Below, in pieces: positions 19,505-28,413 of a stretch of DNA of 40,913 nucleotides. The notes beneath the pieces were generated by a model. That model saw only the letters and a program-made list of their open reading frames with translations. It searched no databases and was not told the origin of the DNA. The position numbers and the translations under genes were made by a program. The stretch comes from Dechloromonas aromatica (nom. nud.) (lineage in GTDB: Bacteria > Pseudomonadota > Gammaproteobacteria > Burkholderiales > Rhodocyclaceae). How positions within the stretch are numbered: the first letter of the stretch is position 1; the number at the start of each line of letters is the position of its first letter. The DNA lies in the NCBI GenBank assembly GCA_017848965.1, contig JAFIHA010000014.1, positions 1-40,913 of the forward strand, in the 5' to 3' direction.

Positions 19505-19933
19505 ATGAATCTGCGCACCTTGTTCCTCGCCCTCTCCGTCATCGCGCTGCCCGGCTGCGACCAGGTCGCCAGCAAGCTCGGCCTCGAGGACCCGGCCGCC
19601 AAGGCGGCCAAGAACGAGGCGGAAGGCAAGGCCGTGGGCAGCGCCTGCCGCCAATCCGGAAGAGCCATCGAGGATTGCTACTCGATCTATAGCTGGTTGC
19701 CGAAGGCCAGCATTTACGAGGGCTGGCGTGAGATGGACGAATACATGCGGGAGAACAAGCTGGAGACCATCACCCCGCAATTGCCGCCGCCGGAACCGCC
19801 GGGCAGCAAGAAGAAACGCCCCGCCCCCGCCGCAGCGGAAGCGGAAGCAGCGACAGTCAAAGAAGGTGATACCGCCGCTCCGGCCACCGCCACGGACAAC
19901 AAGGAAACGACAGCCGAACACGGCAAATCGTGA
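19505..19933 (+). CDS. Putative lipoprotein
   Basis: The 142-residue precursor has a short signal and lipobox (L-P-G-C, acceptor C18), so it is probably lipid-anchored. The middle (about 30-85) is conserved-looking, with CRQSGRAIEDCYSIYSWLPKASIYEGWREMDEYM containing two cysteines that could bond. The last 45 residues are a Pro/Ala/Glu/Lys-rich, low-complexity tail. It lies 33 bases before the sensor kinase gene at 19967 on the same strand, and may be co-transcribed and serve as an envelope partner of that sensor (inference). I do not recognise the family. The ATG at 19505 is the natural start for the signal peptide. Confidence 0.75.
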   Translation: MNLRTLFLALSVIALPGCDQVASKLGLEDPAAKAAKNEAEGKAVGSACRQSGRAIEDCYSIYSWLPKASIYEGWREMDEYMRENKLETITPQLPPPEPPGSKKKRPAPAAAEAEAATVKEGDTAAPATATDNKETTAEHGKS

Positions 19934-19949
19934 TCGACTGCAGCCCGCC

Positions 19950-19961
19950 GGAGGAGGAGGG
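19950..19961 (+). promoter_or_regulatory. Extended Shine-Dalgarno of the sensor kinase gene
   Basis: GGAGGAGGAGGG precedes the ATG at 19967. A second ATG at 19962 opens a two-codon frame (ATG CGA TGA) whose stop overlaps the kinase start, so a ribosome could initiate there and re-initiate. Confidence 0.7.
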
Positions 19962-19966
19962 ATGCG

Positions 19967-22507
19967 ATGAATCGCCAGCCAAAATTCCTGCGCGGCATCC
20001 GCGGCAAGCTGATCGCGATCTTCGTGCTGATCAAGGTCATTCCCCTGCTGCTGCTCGCCTGGTTCGCCTGGCATACCGCACGCCAGCTTGGCGCCGAGGT
20101 TTCGGTCAAAGCGGCCGGCATGGCCGACGCCTCGCTGCAGACCATCCAGGAAATCGGCAAGACCGTCACCGAGGACTCGATCCGCGCCCTTGACGAGCGC
20201 TCGCGTGAAGCGATCGAAACGCTGACCACCGACGCTGCCCGCAACATCGCCCGCTTCCTCTACGCCCGCGACGCCGACATCCTGCAGGCGGCCGACAGCG
20301 AACTGTCGGAGGTGGCGTTCCGCCGCTTCCTCGCCCGGCGCCAGCGCACCCTGTACCGCCATGGCCCGTGGCAACTGGCCGCCGACGGCAAATCCTGGGA
20401 GCCGGTCGAGATGGTGACACGCGCGGCCAAGGTGACGCGCCCGGTCCTGCCCGACAACGCCCGCGACTTCCATGCCCGGGCGCCGGAATACCTGGGCGAG
20501 CCGGAACAGCGCCCGCTGTTCGTCGAGATGAGCTTCGTCGATCTCGCCGGTAACGAAAAGATCAAGGCCACCGCGGGCGATCTTACCGAGCGTTCGCTGA
20601 AGAACGTCGCCGACCGGCGCAACACCTTCGTCAAGGCAGAAACCTACTTCCCCGAACTGCGGAAGCTGAAACCCGGTGAGATCTACGTTTCGGACGTCAT
20701 CGGCGCCTATGTCCGTACCGACCTGATCGGCCCCTACCTGCCGGAACGGCTGGAGAAGATCGGCACCCCGTTCGCCCCCGAAAAGGCCGCCTACGCCGGC
20801 ACCGAGAACCCGATCGGCCGGCGTTTCCGCGGCATCGTCCGCTGGGCGACGCCGGTCGTCCGCAACGACCGCGTCATCGGTTACGTGACGCTGGCGCTCG
20901 ACCACGACCACATCCGCCAGTTCACCGACCGGCTGATGCCGACCGCCGAACGCTACACGCCGATCATCGACGCGATCAAGGGCAACTACGCCTTCATCTG
21001 GGATCACAAGAGCCGCGCCATCTCGCACCCGCGCGACTACATGATCGCCGGCTACGATCCGCAGACCGGTGACCCCGTCCCGCCCTGGCTGGACAGCGAG
21101 CTGTACGGCCAGTGGCAGGCCAGCGGCAAGCCGGCGCACGAGTTCCTGGCCGGCGTCGAACCCTTCCACGACCAGAGCCTCAAGCGTAAGCCGGCCAAGG
21201 AACAGATCAAGGCCGGACAGCTCGGGCTCGATTGCCGCTACCTCAACTTCTCGCCGCAATGCGACGGCTGGAACGCGCTGACCGAACACGGCGGTTCCGG
21301 CTCCTTCGTGATCTTCTTCTCCGACCTCTGGAAACTCACCACCGCCGCCGCCATCCCCTACTACACCGGCCAGTACGGCAAAACGCCGCAGGGTTTCGGT
21401 TTCGTGACGATCGGCGCCAACGTCGATGACTTCCACGCCGCGGCGACCGAGACCGCCGCCAAGATCAACACCCTGGTCGCCGAAAAGGACCGCCAGTTCA
21501 AGGCACAGCGCGGCGACCTGCTCGACGGCATCGCCGACAGCCTGCGCACGACGACGATCGGTCTCTGGGGATCGACGCTGGCGATGGTCGTCGTCGTCAT
21601 CTTCATCGCCATCTGGATCGCCAACCTGCTCACCGGCCGCATCACCTCGATGATCGCCGGCATCCGCGCCTTCCGCGACGGCGACCTCGGCCGCCGCCTG
21701 GACGACCGCGCCACCGACGAAATGGGCGAGATGGCGCGCTCCTTCAACGCGATGGCCGATTCCGTCGAGGAATCCTTCCGCCGCCTCGACGAGGCCCGCC
21801 AGAAGGCCGAGGAAGCCAGCCAGGCGAAGACCGCCTTCCTCGCCACCGTCTCGCACGAACTGCGCACCCCGCTCAACGGCATCCTCGGCTTCGCCGACCT
21901 GCTGCGCGGCGAACTGGCCGACAGCGGGCAAGCCGAATACGCCAACATCATTCACCAGAGCGGCCAGCACCTGCTGGTGCTGGTCAGCGAAATCCTCGAC
22001 CTGGCCAAGATCGAAGCCGGCGAAATGCAGTTCCAGTACAGCGAACTGCCGCTGCACGGCTTCCTCGAAGCCGTCATCGTGCTGCACCGGGCCAATGCCG
22101 AAGCCAAGGGATTGAGCTTGGCGCTGGAACTGGCCGACGACCTGCCGAATTTCCTGCGCGCCGACCCCAACCGGCTGCGCCAGGTCCTCAACAACCTGCT
22201 CGGCAACGCGGTGAAATTCACCGAAAGCGGCAGCGTGACGCTGGCGGCACGACGCGCCCAGGGCATGGTGGCGATTTCGGTCAGCGACACCGGCCCAGGC
22301 ATCGCCCCCGAGCACCAGGCCGTGGTCTTCGAGAAATTCAAGCAACTGGAAAACTTCCTCACCCGCGAACACGGCGGCACCGGCCTCGGGCTGGCGCTGG
22401 TCAAGCAACTGACGGAACACATGGGCGGCCGGGTCGAACTGGAGTCGCAACCTGGCGCCGGCTCCACCTTCACCATCTACCTGCCGGAAAAGGACAGCCA
22501 TGCCTGA
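19967..22507 (+). CDS. Membrane sensor histidine kinase with large extracytoplasmic domain
   Basis: The 846-residue protein has a first membrane helix at about 14-34, a long periplasmic region to about residue 530 that looks like a double Cache-type sensor (YVSDVIGAYVRTDLIGP, RFRGIVRWATPVVRNDRVIGYVTLALD), a second helix at about 533-555, and a HAMP domain (ITSMIAGIRAFRDGDLGRRL). A HisKA domain follows with H630 in TVSHELRTPLNG, then an HATPase domain with the N, G1 and G2 boxes (NNLLGNAVKFTESG, SDTGPGIAPEHQ, GGTGLGLALVKQL). It has no receiver of its own but overlaps by eight bases a single-domain response regulator. A small lipoprotein gene precedes it. Ligand and output are unknown. Confidence 0.9.
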   Translation: MNRQPKFLRGIRGKLIAIFVLIKVIPLLLLAWFAWHTARQLGAEVSVKAAGMADASLQTIQEIGKTVTEDSIRALDERSREAIETLTTDAARNIARFLYARDADILQAADSELSEVAFRRFLARRQRTLYRHGPWQLAADGKSWEPVEMVTRAAKVTRPVLPDNARDFHARAPEYLGEPEQRPLFVEMSFVDLAGNEKIKATAGDLTERSLKNVADRRNTFVKAETYFPELRKLKPGEIYVSDVIGAYVRTDLIGPYLPERLEKIGTPFAPEKAAYAGTENPIGRRFRGIVRWATPVVRNDRVIGYVTLALDHDHIRQFTDRLMPTAERYTPIIDAIKGNYAFIWDHKSRAISHPRDYMIAGYDPQTGDPVPPWLDSELYGQWQASGKPAHEFLAGVEPFHDQSLKRKPAKEQIKAGQLGLDCRYLNFSPQCDGWNALTEHGGSGSFVIFFSDLWKLTTAAAIPYYTGQYGKTPQGFGFVTIGANVDDFHAAATETAAKINTLVAEKDRQFKAQRGDLLDGIADSLRTTTIGLWGSTLAMVVVVIFIAIWIANLLTGRITSMIAGIRAFRDGDLGRRLDDRATDEMGEMARSFNAMADSVEESFRRLDEARQKAEEASQAKTAFLATVSHELRTPLNGILGFADLLRGELADSGQAEYANIIHQSGQHLLVLVSEILDLAKIEAGEMQFQYSELPLHGFLEAVIVLHRANAEAKGLSLALELADDLPNFLRADPNRLRQVLNNLLGNAVKFTESGSVTLAARRAQGMVAISVSDTGPGIAPEHQAVVFEKFKQLENFLTREHGGTGLGLALVKQLTEHMGGRVELESQPGAGSTFTIYLPEKDSHA

Positions 22508-22862
22508 GCGCCACGCCCTGATCGTCGACGATCACCCGACCAACCGCATCATCGCCAGCGCGTTGCTACGCAAGCTGGGCTGGCAGACGCAGGAGGCCGA
22601 AACCGGGGCTGCCGCACTCGAACTCGCCGCTCAGCGTGATTTTCAGCTGGTCCTGCTCGACATCAGCATGCCCGGGCTGAGCGGCGAGGAAACCTGCCAG
22701 GCCTTGCGCCAGCGTTACGGCACACGGCCGGTCCGCATCGTCGCCTACACCGCCCACGCCTTCCCCGAAGAGCGCGAAGCCTTCCTGGCCGCCGGTTTCG
22801 ACGAGATCCTGGTGAAGCCGATCAGCCGCGAGCGTCTCGAGGCACTGGTCAGCGACCTCTGA
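22500..22862 (+). CDS. Single-domain response regulator (CheY-like)
   Basis: The 120-residue protein is a lone receiver domain: acidic pocket D10-D11 in LIVDDHPTN, phospho-acceptor D54 in LVLLDISMPG, the conserved Thr in VAYTAHA and Lys in ILVKPISRE. There is no DNA-binding or enzymatic output domain. Its start overlaps the sensor kinase gene by eight bases, so the pair should be translated together, and it is the most likely phosphoryl acceptor of that kinase. Output must go through another protein or a phosphorelay. No terminator is evident in the 65 bases before rhlE. Confidence 0.9.
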   Translation: MPERHALIVDDHPTNRIIASALLRKLGWQTQEAETGAAALELAAQRDFQLVLLDISMPGLSGEETCQALRQRYGTRPVRIVAYTAHAFPEEREAFLAAGFDEILVKPISRERLEALVSDL

Positions 22863-22913
22863 CCCGGCCGCCGCCGATTACAGCGCAATCGCATCGGCAG
22901 GCGCCTTCGCGCG

Positions 22914-22919
22914 TATAAT
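22914..22919 (+). promoter_or_regulatory. -10 box of rhlE implying a leaderless message
   Basis: Perfect TATAAT ends eight bases before the rhlE ATG at 22928. Initiation about seven bases downstream of the box would begin at or within two bases of the ATG. No Shine-Dalgarno is present (GCCGCCCC precedes the ATG). Confidence 0.6.
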
Positions 22920-22927
22920 GCCGCCCC

Positions 22928-24421
22928 ATGTCAGAAATCAATCCCCCGGCCGATCCCGCATCCGCCCAAGCCCCCGCAGAACCCGCTGCCGACCTCACCT
23001 TTGCCGACCTCGGCCTGGCGCCCGAACTGCTGCGCGCCGTCACCGACATGGGCTACAGCAAGCCGACGCCGATCCAGGCCCAGGCCATCCCGCTGGTCAT
23101 CAGCGGCAAGGACATCATGGGCGGCGCCCAGACCGGCACCGGCAAGACCGCCGCGTTCACCCTGCCGATCCTGCAGCGCATCCTGCCCTTCGCCAGCAGC
23201 AGCCCGTCGCCGGCCAAGCACCCGGTGCGCGCGCTGATCCTGGCGCCGACGCGCGAACTGGCGATGCAGGTGTTCGAATCGGTCAAGGATTACAGCAAGC
23301 ACACGCCGATCCGCGCCCTGTGCGCCTTCGGCGGCGTCGACATCAAGCCGCAGATCGCCGAACTGAAGAAGGGCGTCGAAATCCTCGTCGCCACGCCGGG
23401 GCGTCTGCTCGACCACGTCGAATCGAAGAGCGTCAGCTTCAACTCGGTGCAGGCGCTGGTCCTCGACGAAGCCGACCGCATGCTCGACATGGGCTTCATC
23501 CCCGACGTCACCCGCATCCTCAACATGCTGCCGCAACAGCGGCAAAGCCTGCTCTTTTCGGCCACCTTCTCGGAAGAGATCAAGAAGCTCGCCGACACCA
23601 TGCTCAAGCAGCCGGTACTGGTCGAAGTCGCCCGCCGCAACCAGGTTTCCGAAACCATCACCCACCGCGTCCACCCGGTTTCCGAATGGGGCAAACGTGG
23701 CCTGCTGACCAAGCTGCTGAAGTCCGGCGAAATCCGCCAGTGCATCGTCTTCATGCGCACCAAGCAGGGCTGCTCGCGGCTGACCCGCGAACTGCAGCGC
23801 GCCGGCATCCACGCCGACGCGATCCACGGCGACAAGAGCCAGCTCGACCGGATCAAGGCCCTGGAGGCCTTCAAGGCCGGCCAGACGCATGCACTGATCG
23901 CCACCGATGTCGCCGCCCGCGGCCTTGACGTCGACGACCTGCCCTACGTGATCAACTACGAACTGCCGCACACGCCGGAAGACTACGTGCACCGCATCGG
24001 CCGCACCGGCCGCGCCGGCAAGATGGGCAACGCCATTTCGCTGGTCAGCGCGCATGAAGTCGGCTATCTGGTCGATATCGAAAAGCTGATCAAGCGGCCG
24101 ATCGAACAGGTCGAAGTGGCCGGTTTCGAACCCGAGCCGGAATACGAATACCCGCCGGGCAACAAGAAGAAGCGCGGCGCCCCGCCGCCGCGGGCGCCGA
24201 TCGCCAGCCGCCCGGAGCGCGCGGAACGCAGCGAACGCCCGCAGCGCACCCGGCGCAACCCGATGATCGCCGCCGACGGCTTCGACTTCAGCAAGCCCTA
24301 CGAATCAACCAAGCCGCAGGGCGAGATTCCCGATTCGCCGCAAGCACCGGCCAAGGCCGACCCGCACAAGCCGAAACGGGTGGTTGCCGCGCTGCTCGGC
24401 GGCCTCGGCCGCAAGTCCTGA
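22928..24421 (+). CDS. rhlE: DEAD-box ATP-dependent RNA helicase RhlE
   Basis: RhlE remodels RNA in ribosome assembly and degradation. The 497-residue protein shows the ordered DEAD-box motifs: Q motif (YSKPTPIQAQAIP), AQTGTGKT, PTRELAMQV, ATPGRLLDH, VLDEADRMLDMGF, FSATF, TDVAARGLDVDDL and HRIGRTGRAGK. A basic, Arg/Pro-rich tail of about 110 residues (KKKRGAPPPRAP...RSERPQRTRRN) is likely an RNA-binding extension. The N-terminal 25 residues are Ala/Pro-rich; no other in-frame ATG lies before the helicase core, so ATG 22928 stands despite having no ribosome site. It converges with the PP2C gene, with nine bases between the stops. Confidence 0.95.
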   Translation: MSEINPPADPASAQAPAEPAADLTFADLGLAPELLRAVTDMGYSKPTPIQAQAIPLVISGKDIMGGAQTGTGKTAAFTLPILQRILPFASSSPSPAKHPVRALILAPTRELAMQVFESVKDYSKHTPIRALCAFGGVDIKPQIAELKKGVEILVATPGRLLDHVESKSVSFNSVQALVLDEADRMLDMGFIPDVTRILNMLPQQRQSLLFSATFSEEIKKLADTMLKQPVLVEVARRNQVSETITHRVHPVSEWGKRGLLTKLLKSGEIRQCIVFMRTKQGCSRLTRELQRAGIHADAIHGDKSQLDRIKALEAFKAGQTHALIATDVAARGLDVDDLPYVINYELPHTPEDYVHRIGRTGRAGKMGNAISLVSAHEVGYLVDIEKLIKRPIEQVEVAGFEPEPEYEYPPGNKKKRGAPPPRAPIASRPERAERSERPQRTRRNPMIAADGFDFSKPYESTKPQGEIPDSPQAPAKADPHKPKRVVAALLGGLGRKS

Positions 24422-24430
24422 GACGTCTCT

Positions 24431-25192
24431 TCAGCGGGCCGGCGCTGCCGGCTTGAGCAGGCGGATCACCGCCAGCGACAGGTTGTCGCCGCCGCCCGCC
24501 GCCCGCCGCCGCGCCTGCTCGATGATCGTCTCGCAAGCTCCGCGCGCCGTGTTGTCGGCCAGCGCTGCGCCCAGTTCGGCTTCGTCGAAATAACCCCAGA
24601 CCCCGTCCGAGCACAGCATGAAGCTGTCGCCGGGCTGCAGGTCGGCGGTTTCGCCGAAGGTGAACAGCGGTTCGTCCTGGCCACCCAGCGAGGTCACCAG
24701 GATATTGCGGTTGGGATGGGTCAGCGCCTGCGCCGCAGTGATCTTGCCCTGAGCCACTAGATGTTCGACGTAGGAATGATCGACCGTGCGCGTCAGCAAC
24801 TGGCGACCGCGGTAGGCGTAGAAGCGGCTGTCGCCGCAATAGCCCCAACTGAGTTTTCCCGGTTGCAACAGCAGCATCACCGCCGTGCTGTGCGGGTCCT
24901 TCTCGTTCATGAAACGCGACGCCTTGATCATCGTGTGCGCCTCGCGCATGCTGTTTTCCAGCAGCCAGCGGGCGCTTTCCTCGCTCGGCGCGAAATGCTC
25001 GAGATTGTTGCGCGCGGTGTGGATCACCTGCTCGGCCGCCAGCGCGCCACCGGTGTGGCCGCCCATGCCGTCGGCAACGACGGCCAGTGCGACGCCCCGG
25101 CTGCGCGGGTGCGGCAGGATCGCCACCCGATCCTGTTGTTCGCGCCGGTCGCCCTGATGTTGTGCCGCGCAGGCATCAATGGCTATCGCCAT
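24431..25192 (-). CDS. PP2C-family serine/threonine phosphatase
   Basis: The 253-residue protein has the PPM metal-binding motifs: QQDRV, VVADGMGGHTGG, GYCGDSRFYAYR, LCSDGVWGYF and GGGDNLSLAVI. It should dephosphorylate Ser/Thr on protein substrates with Mn or Mg in the cytoplasm. Two adjacent ATGs occur at 25195 and 25192; I chose the second because GGGAGG then lies at a usable distance. It follows the HDOD gene by about 50 bases on the same strand and is probably the last gene of the glcD-E-F-HDOD transcript. No partner Hanks-type kinase is in the window. Confidence 0.9.
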   Translation of the reverse strand: MAIAIDACAAQHQGDRREQQDRVAILPHPRSRGVALAVVADGMGGHTGGALAAEQVIHTARNNLEHFAPSEESARWLLENSMREAHTMIKASRFMNEKDPHSTAVMLLLQPGKLSWGYCGDSRFYAYRGRQLLTRTVDHSYVEHLVAQGKITAAQALTHPNRNILVTSLGGQDEPLFTFGETADLQPGDSFMLCSDGVWGYFDEAELGAALADNTARGACETIIEQARRRAAGGGDNLSLAVIRLLKPAAPAR

Positions 25193-25241
25193 CATTCCTC
25201 CCTTTTGCCGGGCAGATTAGCACGAAACACCGCGCCCGGAA

Positions 25242-26135
25242 TCAAACGTGGGTGGCGTGATTGAAGCGTTCGAGCACGACATCGATGAATTCCGGCAAGG
25301 ATTCTTCGTCGAGTCCGAGTTCCGGCAGCAGCACGTTGCGCACCTCGTCCCACTCGGGATTCGGAATCCGCTGGTCGCGGGCGTGGATGTCGATGGCCAG
25401 GGCAAGGATCGCCACCATGCTGCGTGCCTCGTGATCGCCCAGCTCGGCCAGCGAATGCTGGTAACGGATGGCGTCGCAGATGAATCCAGGCAGGCACCAG
25501 TGACGGGCGACCAGATAGCCGACGACAGCGTGGTCGGTATTGAACTTGCGATCCTCTTCCCGCCAATCCACCCAGTGCCCCGGCGTCGCCAGACGCAACT
25601 CCATGCCGTAGGAAGAAAAGCGCTGCAGCAGCAGAGGCACGCCGCAGGCGTGGAAGATGCCGGCCAGGTAGGCCTGATCGGCGAAGATGTTGCAGACGGC
25701 GACGCGCTCCTCGGCAACCAGCATCGCCAGCTGGCCGACCGCCTGCGAACGCGACCAGAAGGCCTCGTAAATGCGCTTGTCGGCCGTCGGCGTGCCCGCG
25801 TCGATCAGGGCGATCGCCTGCACCAGGTTGAAGGTCTGCTTGACACCGACCGCATGCAGGATCTGCTCGATGGTCTCGAACGGCTGATGCTGGCGATACG
25901 CCGCATTGCCGACCACCTTGAACAGCATCGCGCTCAGCCCCGGGTCCTGCTGGATGGTCCTGGCCAGACGGCGGACATCGTATTCCTGGCGGTTCATCAT
26001 CCGCCGCATCTCGTCGAGCACGCGCGGCTGCGGCGGAATCTTGATGCCGCCCTCAAGGACGCGCCGCACCCGGGCAGCATCCTCCGCCCCCAGCGAACGC
26101 GTGATTTCCGGCACCGAATTCCCTTTGCTGCTCAT
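25242..26135 (-). CDS. HDOD domain protein
   Basis: The 297-residue cytoplasmic protein is a single HDOD domain (about 20-230): IKIPPQPRVLDEMRRMM, LARTIQQDPGLSAMLFKVVGNAAY, IEQILHAVGVKQTFNLVQAI and FHACGVPLLLQRF. A C-terminal helical part contains HAVVGYLVARHW and IRYQHS. The domain lacks catalytic metal ligands and usually serves as a protein-interaction or signalling module. Its ATG overlaps the glcF stop by four bases (ATGA), so it is translationally coupled to the glycolate oxidase operon, an unusual association. A PP2C phosphatase follows. Function in glycolate metabolism is conjecture. Confidence 0.88.
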   Translation of the reverse strand: MSSKGNSVPEITRSLGAEDAARVRRVLEGGIKIPPQPRVLDEMRRMMNRQEYDVRRLARTIQQDPGLSAMLFKVVGNAAYRQHQPFETIEQILHAVGVKQTFNLVQAIALIDAGTPTADKRIYEAFWSRSQAVGQLAMLVAEERVAVCNIFADQAYLAGIFHACGVPLLLQRFSSYGMELRLATPGHWVDWREEDRKFNTDHAVVGYLVARHWCLPGFICDAIRYQHSLAELGDHEARSMVAILALAIDIHARDQRIPNPEWDEVRNVLLPELGLDEESLPEFIDVVLERFNHATHV

Positions 26136-27358
26136 TCCAAAGCCTCGTCAATCAATTCTATCCAGTGGCGGACCGGCGTTGTCGCGCCGGCCTGCAAATG
26201 TGTCAGGCAACCGATGTTGGCGGTGGCGATCAGCGCCGCTCCGCCGGCGGTCAGCGCCGCCAGCTTGTTGGCGCGCAACTGTTGTGACAGCGCCGGCTGC
26301 AGCAGCGAATACGTTCCCGCCGAACCGCAGCACAGGTGGCCATCGGCCACCGGCGTCAGCAGATACCCGGCCGCTGCCAGGAGGTTTTCCACAACACCGC
26401 GAATCTTCAATCCGTGTTGCAGCGTACATGGCGACTGAAAGGCGAGCTTGCCACGTTCGGCCGGTAGCAGCAAGGCGCGCAAACGACCGCCTTCGGCGGC
26501 GACCAGTTCCGAAGGATCGCGGCACAGCGCGCTGACCCGCGCCGCCTTTGCCGCGTACCCAGGATCGTCGGCCAGCAGGTGGCCGTAGTCGCGCACCTGC
26601 ACACCGCAACCGGAAGCGGTGACGACGATGGCCTCGACCCCGGCTTCGACATGCGGCCACCAGGCGTCGATGTTGCGCCGCATATCGGCCCGCGCCGCCG
26701 CCTGGTCGTTGAGGTGGTGGCGCACGGCGCCGCAGCAACCGGCCTTCTTCTCTTCGCACAGTTCGATGCCGAGGCGGTCGAGCACGCGCGCCGTCGCCGC
26801 GTTGATGTTCGGCGCCAGCGAAGGCTGGACACAGCCGGCGAGCGCCAGCATGCGCCGCGGATGCTGGCCCGCCGGCCACGGGCGGGCTGCCGCCGACGCC
26901 GGCGGCAGCTTGTCGGCGAGCACCGACGGCAGCAGCGGCTTGAGCGCGCGACCGAGCGCCACCGCCGGCCCGAACAGCGCCGGCTCGGGCAGCACGGTTT
27001 TCAGCAGCGCGCGCGGCAGCGCCTCGTTCAACGGCCGCTGCAGCTTGTCCTCGACGAGCTGGCGACCGATGTCGAGCAGGTGGCCGTATTCGACGCCGGA
27101 CGGGCAAGTCGATTCGCAGGAGCGGCAGGTCAGGCAGCGATCAAGGTGAAGCCGGGTCTTGGCGGTAACCGGCTGACCTTCGAGCACCTGCTTGATCAGG
27201 TAGATGCGGCCGCGCGGCCCGTCGAGTTCGTCGCCGAGGAGTTGGTAAGTCGGGCAGGTGGCGGTGCAGAAACCGCAATGCACGCACTTGCGCAGGATTT
27301 CGCCGGCCACCTGGCCGGCGTGCGTGTCGCGGTATTCGTCGGCGATCCGGCAGTCCAT
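26132..27358 (-). CDS. glcF: Glycolate oxidase iron-sulfur subunit GlcF
   Basis: GlcF passes electrons from the flavin subunits of glycolate dehydrogenase to the respiratory chain. The 408-residue protein has two 4Fe-4S ferredoxin motifs, CVHCGFCTATCPTY (about 25-38) and CLTCRSCESTCPSG (about 74-87). It also has two CCG domains typical of the family (AGCVQPSLAPN with KAGCCGAVRHH; SPCTLQHGLK with HLCCGSAGTYS). Start ATG at 27358 overlaps the glcE stop (TGATG). The C-terminus IELIDEALE overlaps the HDOD gene. Membrane association is expected through partners, since no membrane helix is visible. Confidence 0.95.
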   Translation of the reverse strand: MDCRIADEYRDTHAGQVAGEILRKCVHCGFCTATCPTYQLLGDELDGPRGRIYLIKQVLEGQPVTAKTRLHLDRCLTCRSCESTCPSGVEYGHLLDIGRQLVEDKLQRPLNEALPRALLKTVLPEPALFGPAVALGRALKPLLPSVLADKLPPASAAARPWPAGQHPRRMLALAGCVQPSLAPNINAATARVLDRLGIELCEEKKAGCCGAVRHHLNDQAAARADMRRNIDAWWPHVEAGVEAIVVTASGCGVQVRDYGHLLADDPGYAAKAARVSALCRDPSELVAAEGGRLRALLLPAERGKLAFQSPCTLQHGLKIRGVVENLLAAAGYLLTPVADGHLCCGSAGTYSLLQPALSQQLRANKLAALTAGGAALIATANIGCLTHLQAGATTPVRHWIELIDEALE

Positions 27359-28413
27359 CAGAACTCCGCGTAAAGCCGGCCGGGGTTGAGGATGCCGGCC
27401 GGGTCGAAGACCTTCTTCAGCCGCCGGTGCAGCGCGAGCAGCGCCGGGGGCAGCGGCGTGAACGGATCGACCCGGCAGCGCAGCGATTCCGGCGCCCGGT
27501 ACAGCGTCGCATGGCCGCTGGTTGTACTGGCGGCGGCGCGGATCGTTGCCGCATCAATCTCGCCAGCGTACCAGCGCAAGGCACCGCCCCATTCGATTGC
27601 CTGCAGGCCGTCGACCGCCAGGGCCGGCGCGGTGGATGGCAGGGCGACCCGCCACAGCACCGCCGCCGCGAAAGCGGCGTGGCGTTGCTCGCGGATGTCT
27701 TCCCAGATACGCCCGGCATCCGCCAGGGTCTTGCCGCCCAGCTTGCGCGCCGCCGCGTCGACCGCCGCCGCCGCGCCGGAGAGGCGCAGCCACAGCCGCC
27801 CCTCGTGCCAGAACGCGGCCGACACCGGCAGCGGTTGCCCCCCCCAGTCGTTCAGCCGGCGCACCGCCTCGTCGGCGGCGCAGACGAATTCCAGCGTCGT
27901 CTCGGCAACCGGCTTCGGCAACACCTTCAGCGTCGCCTCGGCGATCACGCCGAGCGTGCCCAGGCTGCCGGCGATCAGCCGCGAGACGTCGTAGCCGGCG
28001 ACGTTCTTCATCACCTGGCCGCCAAAACTCAGCACCTGGCCGCGGCCATCGACCAGCTTGACGCCGAGCACGAAGTCGCGCGCCGCCCCCGCCTGCATGC
28101 GGCGCGGCCCGGACAGGCCGGCGGCGACGCAGCCGCCGAGCGTCGCCCCGGCGAAACGCGGCGGCTCGAAGGCCAGCATCTGGCCATATTCGGCCAGTGC
28201 CGCCTCGATCTCGGCAAGCGGCGTACCGCATTTCGCGGTGACATAGAGCTCGGTCGGCTCGTAATCGACGATGCCGCGATGCCCGGCCAGTTCGAGCACT
28301 TCGCCGGCCAGCAGGCCGCCGTAGAAATCCTTGCTGCCGGCGCCGCGCAGGCGCAGCGGCGTGTGCCCGGCGTGGGCGGCACGGATGGCGGCGACGATTT
28401 CGTCCAGCGTCAT
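27358..28413 (-). CDS. glcE: Glycolate oxidase FAD-binding subunit GlcE
   Basis: GlcE is the second FAD-type subunit of glycolate dehydrogenase, which oxidises glycolate to glyoxylate. The 351-residue protein shows a PCMH-type FAD domain: LRLRGAGSKDFYGG, YVTAKCGTPLAEIEAALAEY, FAGATLGGCVAAGLSGPRR and GGQVMKNVAGYDVSRLIAGS. It ends with KVFDPAGILNPGRLYAEF, typical of the family. Start ATG 28413 overlaps the glcD stop by one base; a longer frame upstream lies inside glcD and lacks homology. The tight D-E-F overlaps indicate stoichiometric co-translation of the complex. Confidence 0.94.
   Translation of the reverse strand: MTLDEIVAAIRAAHAGHTPLRLRGAGSKDFYGGLLAGEVLELAGHRGIVDYEPTELYVTAKCGTPLAEIEAALAEYGQMLAFEPPRFAGATLGGCVAAGLSGPRRMQAGAARDFVLGVKLVDGRGQVLSFGGQVMKNVAGYDVSRLIAGSLGTLGVIAEATLKVLPKPVAETTLEFVCAADEAVRRLNDWGGQPLPVSAAFWHEGRLWLRLSGAAAAVDAAARKLGGKTLADAGRIWEDIREQRHAAFAAAVLWRVALPSTAPALAVDGLQAIEWGGALRWYAGEIDAATIRAAASTTSGHATLYRAPESLRCRVDPFTPLPPALLALHRRLKKVFDPAGILNPGRLYAEF

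Noticed and set aside
19259..22501. Very long (over 1000 codon) open frame antisense to the sensor kinase
   Set aside because: No recognisable motif and low-complexity composition; the plus strand carries a complete kinase with all motifs.
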